Origin: Methanoplanus endosymbiosus
GTDB lineage: Archaea; Halobacteriota; Methanomicrobia; Methanomicrobiales; Methanomicrobiaceae
Direction: 5' to 3'
Assembly (NCBI RefSeq): GCF_024662215.1
Contig: NZ_CP096115.1
Location: 1,736,001 to 1,800,000 of the forward strand
DNA: 64,000 bases
A model generated the notes under the pieces. The model was not told the origin of the DNA. It made no database searches and worked only from the letters and a program-made list of their open reading frames with translations. Shown in pieces: positions 55,255-64,000 of this stretch (the first letter of the stretch is position 1; every line of letters starts with the position of its first letter). The translations under genes and the position numbers were made by a program.

Positions 55255-58200
55255 TCAGTCCTGATTATTCTCTGAATTTTTTATCCTCTCAATTAGTAAT
55301 TCAATGACATCTCTGCTGTTGTTATCCTTAAGATCGTCTGCATATCCCTCAAGAACCGGGATTATCTCAGAACCCGACTCTAGAAGAAATCCGGCAGCAG
55401 TCTCAGACACTTCCGGATCAGTGCTCAGGGCAAGGCCGGCAAGCGCCTGCACAGACTCCTCACCACCTATGGAGAATATGCTTTTTACAGCAGAGATCCT
55501 TCCGGGAGCATCCTCCTCACCCACATAGGAGATCAGATATCTGACAGCATAACTGCCTGCCTTCTCAACCTCAGCCCAGTCATTATCAGCTATAAGCTCT
55601 GTAATATTCTCCCTTCTGCTTATAAATTCATATAAATCATTCATCTTCTGCTTTTTCTTTTCATTCTGAACCTTACCGGCTGCCTTCTGAATATATGGAA
55701 GGGACTTTCCCCCGGATCGGATCAGGAATGTACATGCAGTCTCCGAGACAACAGGATCGTCATCAGCACTCTCGACTGACAGTATTGAGAGTGCATCATT
55801 GCCTCCGATATTTCCTATAATCCGGGCCGCCTGCCTTCTGGCATCCGGATTGTGCCCTTTCAGGATAACAATAAGCTCTTTTAAGGCCGGCCTGCCCATT
55901 TCTTCAATCCCATGCCATTTCCCTTCCGAAAAAAGAGAGCGGAATTTCTGCCTGAATTCTGTCTTTCTGATAATCCTGTTTAATCTTTCAGTTTCATCCG
56001 GATCAGATCTCTCTCCTTCAGCACGCCTCAGTGCCGGAAGAAGAACTGCACCTTTCCTGAGAACTGCCTCCTCTGCCCTCGCGGATATTGAATCATCCAC
56101 ATCATACAGTGCATAGACAAGAAGGGAATAAAAGTCCGGGCCGCCTGATGAGATGATAAATTCAAGTGCCTCTTTTCTCCTGCCGGAATATGGGTTCTCC
56201 ATAATATTTTTCATAGCCGGAAGTGCAGCAGAGCCAGATCTTTCCAACTCTTTCCATTCACCCAGGGCCGCAAGGTAATACGACTTATCTGTGAGATCTT
56301 CAGGAATTATGGAGAGATCCCTCATTGCAGATGCAGCAGTCTCTTTTAAAAGATCATTCTCATCACCCTTCAGGGCTGACAACAGTTCAGGCCCGGCTTT
56401 TGAACCGTATTTTTTAAGGGAGATAACGGCAGGCCCGCGAATTTTACTGCTTTTTGAACCAAATAAAGATATAAGAAGCGGTATTGCCCTTTCATCATCA
56501 ATCTTACCGAGAATTTCCACAGCTGCAGAGTTTACCTCCGGGTTGTTATCCTTTAGAGCATGGGTTAGTGCATCCAGGATCTTCCTGTGGCCAAGTTTAT
56601 ACAGGGCATATATCAGGGCCACCCTGACAGGAGTCTCTTTTTCAACAAAAATCCGGTCAAATATCACATTTGAGGCAACTCTGCTTCCCGTCCCCGACAG
56701 CTTTTCTGCCGCCAGTATTTTTATCTCCGGACTGCCATAGTTTAAATACCTCATAAGCCCGCTTATACCGGGTTCACCAAATTCCGGCAGAATTCCGGCA
56801 ATAATCTCACGAAGATCGTCATCGGCACTGATCATTGTATTCAGAAGAGGCTCAACTGCCGGTTCGCCCATCCCGATAATTCTCTCAGAAGTTGCCTTTC
56901 TTCTCTTTTTATCATCACTTTTCAGACCTATTACAAGCCTTGAGATCTCCATTGAGATCTTCTTCTTGAGCTCAAGCTCTTTTCTGATTATATCATCGAT
57001 CTCATTCTGGGTGAGCTGCTTCTTAATATCCTTTGCAGCCTTTTCATCCTTCTCAGATGAGGCATTCTTTATCAGCTCATCGATCTCATCCTGGCTGAGT
57101 CTGTTGCCCAGAAGTTCAGTCGTCTTCTTACTCTCAGCATAAACAGATCTGTGGATCAGTTCATCGATCTCATCCTGACTGAGTTTTTTGCCGAGCAACT
57201 CACCGGTCTTCCCTGACCTATCTGATCCTGCACCCCGGATAAGTTCATCAATCTCATCCTGCCTGAGCTTTCTGTCAAGAATCTTTAAGGCATCCTCATC
57301 ATCAGCACCTAAAAGCTGATCAAGCAGTCTGTCAATCTCACTTACCGACAGTTTTCTTCTGATAAGGCCGGCGGTTTCACGACTCTTCTCCGAAAATTTG
57401 CTCAGTTCACGTTTAATCTCCCTCTGTCTGAATATTTCAAGAATTGTCCCGGCATTCCGCCTGACCTCCTCATCACTGTCCTTTATAAAACCCCTGACAT
57501 ATGATATAACCCTGAGATCGTCTATCTTTGAGAGGACACTGAGCATTCCAAGTTTTTCCATCTTTGTCCCCTGAATGCTCACTCTTCTGACTTCATTCAT
57601 CAGGTAATTGAACATGAAATTGCTGATTCTTAAGAGACCTGCCATTGCCTGATTTCTGACATTTAGCTGCGGATCATTGAGTGACCTGGTAACCGGAAGA
57701 ATCCCCGAAGGATCACTTATGCCGCTGATTGCTTTGAGTGAGCATATTCTTACATTCTCATCAGGGGTAAATATCATATTTTCAAGAAAAGTGAGAGCAT
57801 TGTTACCCATTTTTGCAACCGATTCCGAGCATTCATCCCTTACACCATCATCCGGATCAGCAAAATGCCTTATAAGAATCGGTATTGTCTCCTTCTTTCT
57901 GAGTTTACCAAGGGCATAGGCCGTTGCCCGCCTGACACTTGGGTTCTCATCCTCTATTGTATCAAAGAAAACCGTTATGGCCTCATCTGACTGTAGATCA
58001 CCAAGTGCTTCAACTGCAACAACTTTCACACTGCTTTTATCATCTTTAAGCAGTTTAAGAAGGGCATCAACTGACTTTTTACCATATCTCTTCAGTGATT
58101 CGACAGCCACGATTCTTATTACAGGATCATTACTTGCAAGCGCCTGTGCAATTTTTCTGGAATTGATAACTGAAAAACCACTTTTTTTAAGGAGCTCCTC

Positions 58201-59373
58201 CCAGTATTCCGGAGAATTGAGATCAAGTATCTCAGACTCCTTTTTCAGGAGTTCAAGAGCTTCATTATCTTCGGCCCGTCTGTCCTCTTCATTAAAATAC
58301 CGGACTGCATCCGCCGCCCCTCTTCTGACTTCAGGTTTTCCTGATCTTTTTGCTTCGCCAATGGCCGCATATGCTGGTTTGCCTATTGAATAAAGAGTTT
58401 TAAGAGTATTTTCCTTAATTATCGGGCTTTTATCCCCAAGGAGATCAATGAGGCATGGCAGGGCGTATCTCCCCATCTTTGCAACATCATTGTAACTTCC
58501 CCTGACCATCAGTGATTTGGTTTTTAGGTAACTGTCCGGAGGCCGCCACCCGATCTTCTCCAGTGACCAGGATGCCTCAACTCTGACATCAAATTCAGGG
58601 TCATCAAGTGCCCTGATAATATGTGGTATTAAGGCTGCATCACCCTTATCACAGGCTGATTCAATCGCAGACTGCCTTACAGAAGGATCTTTATCCAGAA
58701 GTAATCTGCACAGCAGAGGTACAGATCCGGCCTCATTTACCTTAGCAAGTGTATGTGCAACCTTCTGCCTGAAATGAGGATCAGGATCTTCTGCTCCAAA
58801 ACTGAGAGCATTGAGAGCAGGCCGGCCCATCTTACCAAGTTCTTCCCAGTTTCCGGCAGAGAGGTGATAAAATGATTTTTCAACCGGATTCTGTGAGTCC
58901 CATCCAATGTTGTCAAGTGATTTGACTGCCCTCTCCCTTACTGATTTATCACTGTCCTTCAGAAGAGAGACCAGCATATTTTTATGGCTCACGTTTGGAT
59001 TTACGAGATACCCAAGGGTTAAAGCTACTCCCTGACGTGCCTTTGGCCTTTTATCGTTTATAATGCCTGAAAGCGGTCCGATAATATCGCCGCCCTCTGC
59101 TGAGATCTGCGCTATTGTTCTGGCTGCGCCGTCCCTTGCATTATCCTGTCCGGTTATAAGGAGACTGACAAAAGTGCCGATATTATCGCCGCTGTAAGAC
59201 CCCAAAACTTCAGCAGCTCCGCTGCGCATAGTCTCACTGCCACTGTTCAACGCCTTTAAAAGAGGAATGGCTCCTTTTTTGCCGATTTCCTTCAGCCTTT
59301 TGATCGCTTTTTTCTTCTCCCCCCTGCTGCCGGAGTCCAGCAGTTCAAGCAATCCCGTAATCTCATCGGACAC
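55255..59373 (-). CDS. Giant HEAT-repeat scaffold protein
   Basis: 1372 aa built almost wholly of HEAT/PBS-lyase-type alpha repeats (for example DPSVRQSAIESACDKGD, NPSVRRATAYALGKLRKKE). At intervals there is a longer module of the form G-x-W-x-E-x-x-x-x-G-x-x-A-L (AGNWEELGKMGRPAL, LGEWKELERSGSAAL, EGKWHGIEEMGRPAL, DNDWAEVEKAGSYAV). The solenoid is interrupted at about residues 674-796 by a charged segment with five SQDEIDEL-type motifs. It starts with GTG at 59373 without a clear ribosome site. Probably a soluble protein-binding scaffold. It is co-transcribed with fetA and fetB. No enzymatic motif is seen. Confidence 0.85.
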   Translation of the reverse strand: MSDEITGLLELLDSGSRGEKKKAIKRLKEIGKKGAIPLLKALNSGSETMRSGAAEVLGSYSGDNIGTFVSLLITGQDNARDGAARTIAQISAEGGDIIGPLSGIINDKRPKARQGVALTLGYLVNPNVSHKNMLVSLLKDSDKSVRERAVKSLDNIGWDSQNPVEKSFYHLSAGNWEELGKMGRPALNALSFGAEDPDPHFRQKVAHTLAKVNEAGSVPLLCRLLLDKDPSVRQSAIESACDKGDAALIPHIIRALDDPEFDVRVEASWSLEKIGWRPPDSYLKTKSLMVRGSYNDVAKMGRYALPCLIDLLGDKSPIIKENTLKTLYSIGKPAYAAIGEAKRSGKPEVRRGAADAVRYFNEEDRRAEDNEALELLKKESEILDLNSPEYWEELLKKSGFSVINSRKIAQALASNDPVIRIVAVESLKRYGKKSVDALLKLLKDDKSSVKVVAVEALGDLQSDEAITVFFDTIEDENPSVRRATAYALGKLRKKETIPILIRHFADPDDGVRDECSESVAKMGNNALTFLENMIFTPDENVRICSLKAISGISDPSGILPVTRSLNDPQLNVRNQAMAGLLRISNFMFNYLMNEVRRVSIQGTKMEKLGMLSVLSKIDDLRVISYVRGFIKDSDEEVRRNAGTILEIFRQREIKRELSKFSEKSRETAGLIRRKLSVSEIDRLLDQLLGADDEDALKILDRKLRQDEIDELIRGAGSDRSGKTGELLGKKLSQDEIDELIHRSVYAESKKTTELLGNRLSQDEIDELIKNASSEKDEKAAKDIKKQLTQNEIDDIIRKELELKKKISMEISRLVIGLKSDDKKRRKATSERIIGMGEPAVEPLLNTMISADDDLREIIAGILPEFGEPGISGLMRYLNYGSPEIKILAAEKLSGTGSRVASNVIFDRIFVEKETPVRVALIYALYKLGHRKILDALTHALKDNNPEVNSAAVEILGKIDDERAIPLLISLFGSKSSKIRGPAVISLKKYGSKAGPELLSALKGDENDLLKETAASAMRDLSIIPEDLTDKSYYLAALGEWKELERSGSAALPAMKNIMENPYSGRRKEALEFIISSGGPDFYSLLVYALYDVDDSISARAEEAVLRKGAVLLPALRRAEGERSDPDETERLNRIIRKTEFRQKFRSLFSEGKWHGIEEMGRPALKELIVILKGHNPDARRQAARIIGNIGGNDALSILSVESADDDPVVSETACTFLIRSGGKSLPYIQKAAGKVQNEKKKQKMNDLYEFISRRENITELIADNDWAEVEKAGSYAVRYLISYVGEEDAPGRISAVKSIFSIGGEESVQALAGLALSTDPEVSETAAGFLLESGSEIIPVLEGYADDLKDNNSRDVIELLIERIKNSENNQD
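56985..57350 (-). repeat. Array of five SQDEIDEL-type motifs inside the HEAT protein
   Basis: In protein order: LSVSEIDRLL, LRQDEIDELI, LSQDEIDELI, LSQDEIDELI and LTQNEIDDII, spaced about 20-30 residues by polar linkers. The corresponding DNA words (CTCATCGATCTCATCCTG and close variants) repeat on the plus strand. The segment likely consists of short helices between disordered linkers. Confidence 0.8.
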
Positions 59374-59744
59374 TTGGATAAATCCGTTAAATTCAGTGAT
59401 TTATTACTATTTGAAAAATTATACCGGCCCCCGAATTATTACCCCGATATTATTATTCAGTAATGTTTCCTTTAACCTGCCCGAATATTAATGGTTCGCA
59501 TAAACGGCATCATGTTCAGTATTATAGCATATTCCATCTTCAGGAAGGCCAAAATCACTCATACCAGGCAATTCAGAGAGAATTAAGCAGAAATATTCCG
59601 GTACTTAAGAGTCCTTCCGGAAATTTCCGGCCCAAAAGTATCCCTGAGACGGAGACATCAAAAGGGGAGAACAATTAGATCCTGATGGAGACTGCTTAAG
59701 TAAACACAATAACTTAATCCTGATTCCTGACCCATTAATATGAA
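59374..59744. other. Divergent intergenic region before tyrS
   Basis: About 370 bases without a convincing gene; a 71-codon open frame at 59463-59678 is hydrophilic, lacks a ribosome site and resembles nothing known. It must hold promoters for the HEAT operon (minus) and tyrS (plus). Confidence 0.4.
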
Positions 59745-60698
59745 ATGGATGAATACGAACTTGCAATAAGAAATACGGTAGAGATTGTCACCGAAGACCA
59801 GTTAAAAGAGCTGATGGCCAGACCGGAAAAATCTGTTTATGCCGGATATGAACCATCAGGAGAGATTCATCTCGGCCACCTCGTCACAATTAACAAATTA
59901 ATGGATCTGAAAGAGGCAGGATTTAAGATCAAAGTTCTGCTTGCCGACCTTCACGCATTTTTAAATCAGAAAGGAACTATGGAAGAGGTCAGGGAGATGG
60001 CTGACTACAACAGAAGATGCTTTGAAGCTGTAGGACTTAAGGGCAAAAATGTTGAGTTTATCCTCGGAACTGATGTTCAGCTGACCCCTGAGTATGAACT
60101 ACAGGTTTTAGAGCTTTCACAGCAGATAACCCTTAACCGTGCAAAGAGAAGCATGGATGAGGTCGGAAGAAATATGGAGGCCCCACGGGTTTCACAGATG
60201 GTCTACCCAATTATGCAGATGGTTGACATTAACACACTGGGTGTCGATATGGCACTCGGCGGCATTGACCAGAGAAAGATCCACATGCTTGCAAGGGAAT
60301 ATCTGCCGACAATCGGCGCAAAAGCGCCTCTCTGTATGCACACTCCGATAATAAACGGATTAAACGGTAAAAAGATGTCATCATCCGAGGGCAATTATAT
60401 CTCAGTTGCCGACTCTGAAGATGCAATTAAGAAGAAGATGAAGAAGGCATTCTGCCCTCCGGAAATCGAGGAAAACCCTGTCCTTCAGGTCCTGAAATAC
60501 CATGTATTCCCAAGAATGGAGACTGTCACACTTAAAAGACCTGATAAATTCGGAGGAAACCGCGAATTCTCATCCTATGAAGAGTGTGAGCAGGCATATG
60601 CAGCCGGGGATGTTCATCCTGCCGATCTGAAAGGTATGACAACTGACGGATTAATTGAAGTCCTCGCAGATGCAAGGGATTACATGAATCAGGATTAA
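59745..60698 (+). CDS. tyrS: Tyrosyl-tRNA synthetase
   Basis: Class I synthetase charging tRNA-Tyr. The 317-aa archaeal form has the HIGH-equivalent GEIHLGHL (about 40-47), the tyrosine-binding YAGYEPSG, QMVYPIMQMVDI, and the KMSKS-equivalent KKMSSSEGN near 208-216. It lacks the bacterial C-terminal S4 domain, as expected in archaea. Confidence 0.95.
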   Translation: MDEYELAIRNTVEIVTEDQLKELMARPEKSVYAGYEPSGEIHLGHLVTINKLMDLKEAGFKIKVLLADLHAFLNQKGTMEEVREMADYNRRCFEAVGLKGKNVEFILGTDVQLTPEYELQVLELSQQITLNRAKRSMDEVGRNMEAPRVSQMVYPIMQMVDINTLGVDMALGGIDQRKIHMLAREYLPTIGAKAPLCMHTPIINGLNGKKMSSSEGNYISVADSEDAIKKKMKKAFCPPEIEENPVLQVLKYHVFPRMETVTLKRPDKFGGNREFSSYEECEQAYAAGDVHPADLKGMTTDGLIEVLADARDYMNQD

Positions 60699-60874
60699 GT
60701 TTTTGGTTTTATAGTGCACTGCATAATGCTTTGGGATAATTAAAGTGAAACGGAGATTTTTCCAAAGCATGCACTTATACTAAGCCGGAGATCTCTTTCC
60801 AGGATTGCTTTTCTGGAATGAAATTCCGAAGATAAACAGATTCCGGCAGAAAATATATCAGATATAAAATTCCG

Positions 60875-61678
60875 GTGGTGAAATTTCAATTGGACAGAGA
60901 CAGAATAATAGAGAAACTTGACCGTGAAGTGAGTAAACTCGGTGTCAGGGTTAAAGATGCTGACAGCATGAAGGTGATGGAGAATGTCTTTGACGACCAG
61001 ACCCTTGTTGCCCTTTATAAGCTTGTAAATAAAGGCAAACTCTCAGTAATAGGTGGATCTATATCCACAGGAAAGGAGGCTAACGTCTTTTATGCTGAGG
61101 ATTCCGAAGGAGCACCGGTAGCGATAAAGATATACCGCATTCAGTCTGCAAACTTCAATACTATGAACCAGTACCTGGTGGGCGATCCAAGGTTTTCATC
61201 AGTCAGAAAATCCAAAAAAGAGGTGATATTTGCCTGGACACGGAAGGAGTACTCAAATCTCAACAGGGCGCACGATGCCGGAATAAGATGTCCGAAGGCG
61301 AGATACTTTGACAGGAATATTCTTCTCATGGATTTCTGCGGCGAGGATGAGATACCATACCCACAGCTCAGACATGCCGGTATTGAAAGAGGAGAGGGTC
61401 AGAGGCATTATGATGCTATTATTCATGATATTAACCGGATGTACAATGATGCCGGGCTTGTCCATGCAGATCTCTCCGAATTTAATATCCTCTATGACGG
61501 ATCTGAGCATATTATAATTGATATGGGACAGGCAGTGACACCCGATCATCCGCGTGCCATAAAGTTTCTCGTCAGGGATATTCTGAATATAAACCGGTTT
61601 TTTGCCCGTTTGTGCGATATCAGGGGTGAAGAGGAGATCTTTAAGGAGATAATCGGTGAGGACAAGATGCAGCCCTGA
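60875..61678 (+). CDS. rio1: RIO1-type protein kinase
   Basis: Atypical Ser kinase/ATPase needed for late small-subunit ribosome maturation. 267 aa, with STGKEANVFYAE (P-loop), VAIKIYR Lys, VRKSKKEVIFAWTRKEYSNL flexible loop, catalytic HADLSEFNIL near 195 and metal loop IIDMGQAV near 214. The start could be GTG at 60875 or 60878, or TTG at 60890. It is followed by the Dim2-like KH gene, a frequent archaeal partnership in ribosome biogenesis. Confidence 0.93.
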   Translation: MVKFQLDRDRIIEKLDREVSKLGVRVKDADSMKVMENVFDDQTLVALYKLVNKGKLSVIGGSISTGKEANVFYAEDSEGAPVAIKIYRIQSANFNTMNQYLVGDPRFSSVRKSKKEVIFAWTRKEYSNLNRAHDAGIRCPKARYFDRNILLMDFCGEDEIPYPQLRHAGIERGEGQRHYDAIIHDINRMYNDAGLVHADLSEFNILYDGSEHIIIDMGQAVTPDHPRAIKFLVRDILNINRFFARLCDIRGEEEIFKEIIGEDKMQP

Positions 61679-61915
61679 GAAGAAGAAATTATTCCCTGTC
61701 AGGTAAGAGAAGAAGTTCTGCCCTGAATGTGTGTAATATTTATTCTGACCGGAATAATTCATTATTATCGAGAAAAATCTTTATTTTACAGTTTTGGCTT
61801 GTGCCTGAGGAGGGCATATATTAGTGCAGGATATATCCACTGTATAAATGCCGCATCCACTACATTATATGAGGCATGAGATTCAATTGATAACTAACTA
61901 TTTGACGTTGGTAAT

Positions 61916-62458
61916 ATGGCAGAACAGGAAATAAAAGTTACACAGAACCGTATTGCTGTAATAATAGGCAAAAACGGGAAAACAAAGAGAACTATTGAGA
62001 AAAAGACAGAGACTTCACTGAGGATTGACAGCGAGGAGGGCCTTGTAACTGTCAGTGGTGAGGATGCTGTAAATGTCTTAAATACGACGCAGGTAATACG
62101 GGCAATAAATCGTGGTTTCTCACCACAGAGGGCACTTACGCTTCTCGAAGATGAGGATATGATGCTGGACATCATTGATCTTACCGCATACTGTAATACC
62201 ACTAAACAGATGGAGAGAATCAGAGGAAGAATAATCGGCAGGGAAGGTAAATCCAGAGAGCAGATTGAGGATATGACCGGAGCCATAATGTCTGTACTTG
62301 GAAAGACAGTCGCAATTATCGGCGAAGTTGAACAGGTCAGAAATTCGAGAACAGCTGTTGAGATGCTCATTGAAGGGCTGCCTCACGAGAGTGTCTTCTC
62401 ATTCCTTGATAAAAAGAATAAAGAAGCAAAGCAGAATATGCTTGAATATTATTATTAA
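61916..62458 (+). CDS. KH-domain RNA-binding protein, Dim2/Pno1-like
   Basis: 180 aa with two KH domains: the first has the GxxG loop IIGKNGKTKR (about 18-27), the second IIGREGKSREQ (about 104-114). This is the archaeal Dim2/Krr1-like family, which binds the 3' end of 16S rRNA during small-subunit assembly alongside Rio1. It lies downstream of rio1 in the same direction. The ATG at 61916 is preceded by TTGGTAAT with only a weak ribosome match. Confidence 0.9.
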   Translation: MAEQEIKVTQNRIAVIIGKNGKTKRTIEKKTETSLRIDSEEGLVTVSGEDAVNVLNTTQVIRAINRGFSPQRALTLLEDEDMMLDIIDLTAYCNTTKQMERIRGRIIGREGKSREQIEDMTGAIMSVLGKTVAIIGEVEQVRNSRTAVEMLIEGLPHESVFSFLDKKNKEAKQNMLEYYY

Positions 62459-62630
62459 GATTATAGGTGGCAGCATTCTGATGCACCGCATTATAGTCCA
62501 GTCTGATAATAAAATATACTTTCCCGGATATGAAGCCAACATTTCCACTCCAGAAAAAACAATTTTTTAAAAGCTTTTTCCTAAATACACCCCCAAATAT
62601 AGGATTTAGACAGGAAATGAGGGGGTCTCT

Positions 62631-64000
62631 TTGAGAATATCCTCATTACCCATAGGTGCTGCTCTTGCTGAGGCATATGAAAAAAGAGGGATCACTGATC
62701 TCTATCCTCCGCAGGAGGAATGTGTCAGCAGCGGACTCTTTGAGGGCGCAAACCTTCTGATCTCTATTCCTACTGCCAGCGGAAAGACTCTCGTTGCCGA
62801 GATGGCAATGCATCATCATATCTCCGGCAATGGAAAATGCCTCTACGTAGTTCCACTCAGAGCACTTGCAAGCGAAAAATTTGACGAATTTTCAGAACGC
62901 GGAGCAAAAATCGGGATTGCAACCGGAGATCTTGACAGAAGGGACGATTATCTCGGAAGAAATGAAATTATTATCGCAACAAGTGAAAAGGTCGATTCAC
63001 TCCTCAGAAATGGTGCGGGGTGGTTAAAATCTGTTTCATGCCTTATTCTTGATGAAGCACATCTCATTGATTCACCTGACAGGGGTGCAACACTTGAGAT
63101 GGTGATAACAAAACTCCGTTATTTAAACCCGGAAATGCAGATTATAGCCCTTACTGCGACTATAGGCAATCCAAAAATTTTTGCAGGATGGCTGAATGCT
63201 ACCCTTGTTAAATCAGAATGGCGGCCGGTTGACCTGAAAGAGGGTATTTTTTACCGGAATTCCATCTTTTTTGGTGAGGAACTAAAAGCGATAACTCCTG
63301 TAACAAAGCATGAGGATGTTAACCTCTGCCTTGACTGTATTAAAGACGGAGGGCAGTGTCTTGTCTTTGTAAATTCAAGGAGAAATGCCGAGAGTTTTGC
63401 AAAGAGAATGGCTCAGGCTCTAAAACCGGAGAAATCTGAACTTCCTGACCTTAAAAAGAAACTTGAAGAGGCTGCTGATACAGAAATGGGTAAAACACTT
63501 GCCGTATGTGCAGGCTATGGCGCGGCTTTTCATCATGCAGGAATGAAGAGGGAACAGAGGGCTATTATTGAGAAAAATTTCCGTAACGGAAATATTAAGG
63601 TTATATCATCAACTCCGACTCTCGCCGCAGGACTTAATCTTCCGGCAAGGCGCGTAGTTATCAGGGATTATCTGAGGTTTAAAGCCGGAGAAGGGATGCA
63701 GGCAATCCCTGTAAGGGAGTACAGGCAGATGGCCGGAAGAGCCGGAAGGCCGCATCTTGATCCTTATGGTGAGGCAGTTTTGATTGCAAAGAGTGAAGAG
63801 GTGGGTGCGGGCCTTTATGAGGAATTTATTGAGGCTCCGGCTGAGGATGTCAAATCAAGGCTTGATGACAATTATATACTCACCGGGCAGGTGCTCTCAC
63901 TCATTGCAACTGGTTTTGTTAAAAATAAGGAGGAACTGGCTGAATTTCTTGACAGGACTTTTTACAGGTATCTTAACAGAAGCATGAAACACCTTGAAGA
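62631..64000 (+). CDS. hel308: Hel308 DNA helicase, 5' part (runs off the window)
   Basis: Superfamily 2 helicase that unwinds lagging strands at stalled forks. About 456 codons are visible. Q-motif LYPPQEE, Walker A PTASGKT (about 47), DEAH (about 141), [31 protein letters not shown] and the QMAGRAGRP motif (about 366) are all intact. It starts with TTG at 62631, because the only nearby ATG (62617) opens a five-codon frame whose TGA overlaps the TTG. A GAGGGGG ribosome site lies just upstream. The winged-helix, ratchet and C-terminal domains lie beyond the window. Confidence 0.93.
   Translation, partial: MRISSLPIGAALAEAYEKRGITDLYPPQEECVSSGLFEGANLLISIPTASGKTLVAEMAMHHHISGNGKCLYVVPLRALASEKFDEFSERGAKIGIATGDLDRRDDYLGRNEIIIATSEKVDSLLRNGAGWLKSVSCLILDEAHLIDSPDRGATLEMVITKLRYLNPEMQIIALTATIGNPKIFAGWLNATLVKSEWRPVDLKEGIFYRNSIFFGEELKAITPVTKHEDVNLCLDCIKDGGQCLVFVNSRRNAESFAKRMAQALKPEKSELPDLKKKLEEAADTEMGKTLAVCAGYGAAFHHAGMKREQRAIIEKNFRNGNIKVISSTPTLAAGLNLPARRVVIRDYLRFKAGEGMQAIPVREYRQMAGRAGRPHLDPYGEAVLIAKSEEVGAGLYEEFIEAPAEDVKSRLDDNYILTGQVLSLIATGFVKNKEELAEFLDRTFYRYLNRSMKHLE

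Noticed and set aside
59463-59678. 71-codon open frame between the HEAT gene and tyrS
   Set aside because: No ribosome site and a composition unlike neighbouring genes; likely chance.

Overview
The window comes from a methanogenic archaeon, most likely order Methanomicrobiales (a Methanoplanus/Methanolacinia-like genome). Indicators are methenyl-tetrahydromethanopterin cyclohydrolase (mch), a probable methanogenesis-marker protein, a thermosome, archaeal tiaS, AglB, Orc1/Cdc6, Rio1, Hel308 and type II GAPDH genes, archaeal TATA boxes with short or no leaders, and many PAS-domain signalling proteins. The assignment to order is inference from gene content and style; no 16S gene is present. No tRNA, rRNA or CRISPR array was recognised.

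Layout. 0-7 kb: surface glycosylation (aglB, an asparagine-synthetase-like amidotransferase, a GT2 glycosyltransferase) and tiaS. 7-12 kb: an XRE regulator, the thermosome and an orphan sensor kinase. 12-21 kb: a probable methanogenesis marker 12, a CPBP protease, a DUF368 lipid-carrier transporter, the uraA-upp uracil salvage pair, a nucleoside-gate membrane protein, a sugar epimerase and apgM. 21.2-24.8 kb: a candidate replication origin (four copies of a TTTGACAGTT-type element in inverted arrangement around AT-rich DNA), two small unknown genes, orc1/cdc6, then mch. 25-27.4 kb: a decayed IS200/IS605-type element with frameshifted tnpB but clear hairpin ends. 27.5-39 kb: TPR, archaellin-like, OB-fold and low-complexity membrane proteins, a DASS transporter, a methyltransferase overlapping an ACT-metallo-beta-lactamase protein, and PAS/receiver signalling proteins. 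39-48 kb: a second asnB, an ABC1/UbiB kinase, a surface protein, and an HTH-PAS regulator split by a complete IS66-family insertion. 48-64 kb: a beta-propeller protein, GAPDH, a methyltransferase, thiM-thiE, a giant HEAT-repeat gene followed by fetA-fetB, and tyrS, rio1, a Dim2-like KH gene and the start of hel308.

The strongest leads are: (1) the candidate origin next to orc1/cdc6; (2) the IS66 insertion, where 8-bp target duplications and 11-bp terminal repeats let the original 566-aa regulator be rebuilt in frame; (3) the 1372-aa HEAT protein, which carries a ladder of short SQDEIDEL-type motifs resembling the FliM N-terminal CheY-docking peptide and sits immediately upstream of fetA; and (4) an AATGCC/GGCATT operator-like cluster at the start of the broken regulator. 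All coordinates were read by eye, and domain names are recognition from sequence, not database hits.
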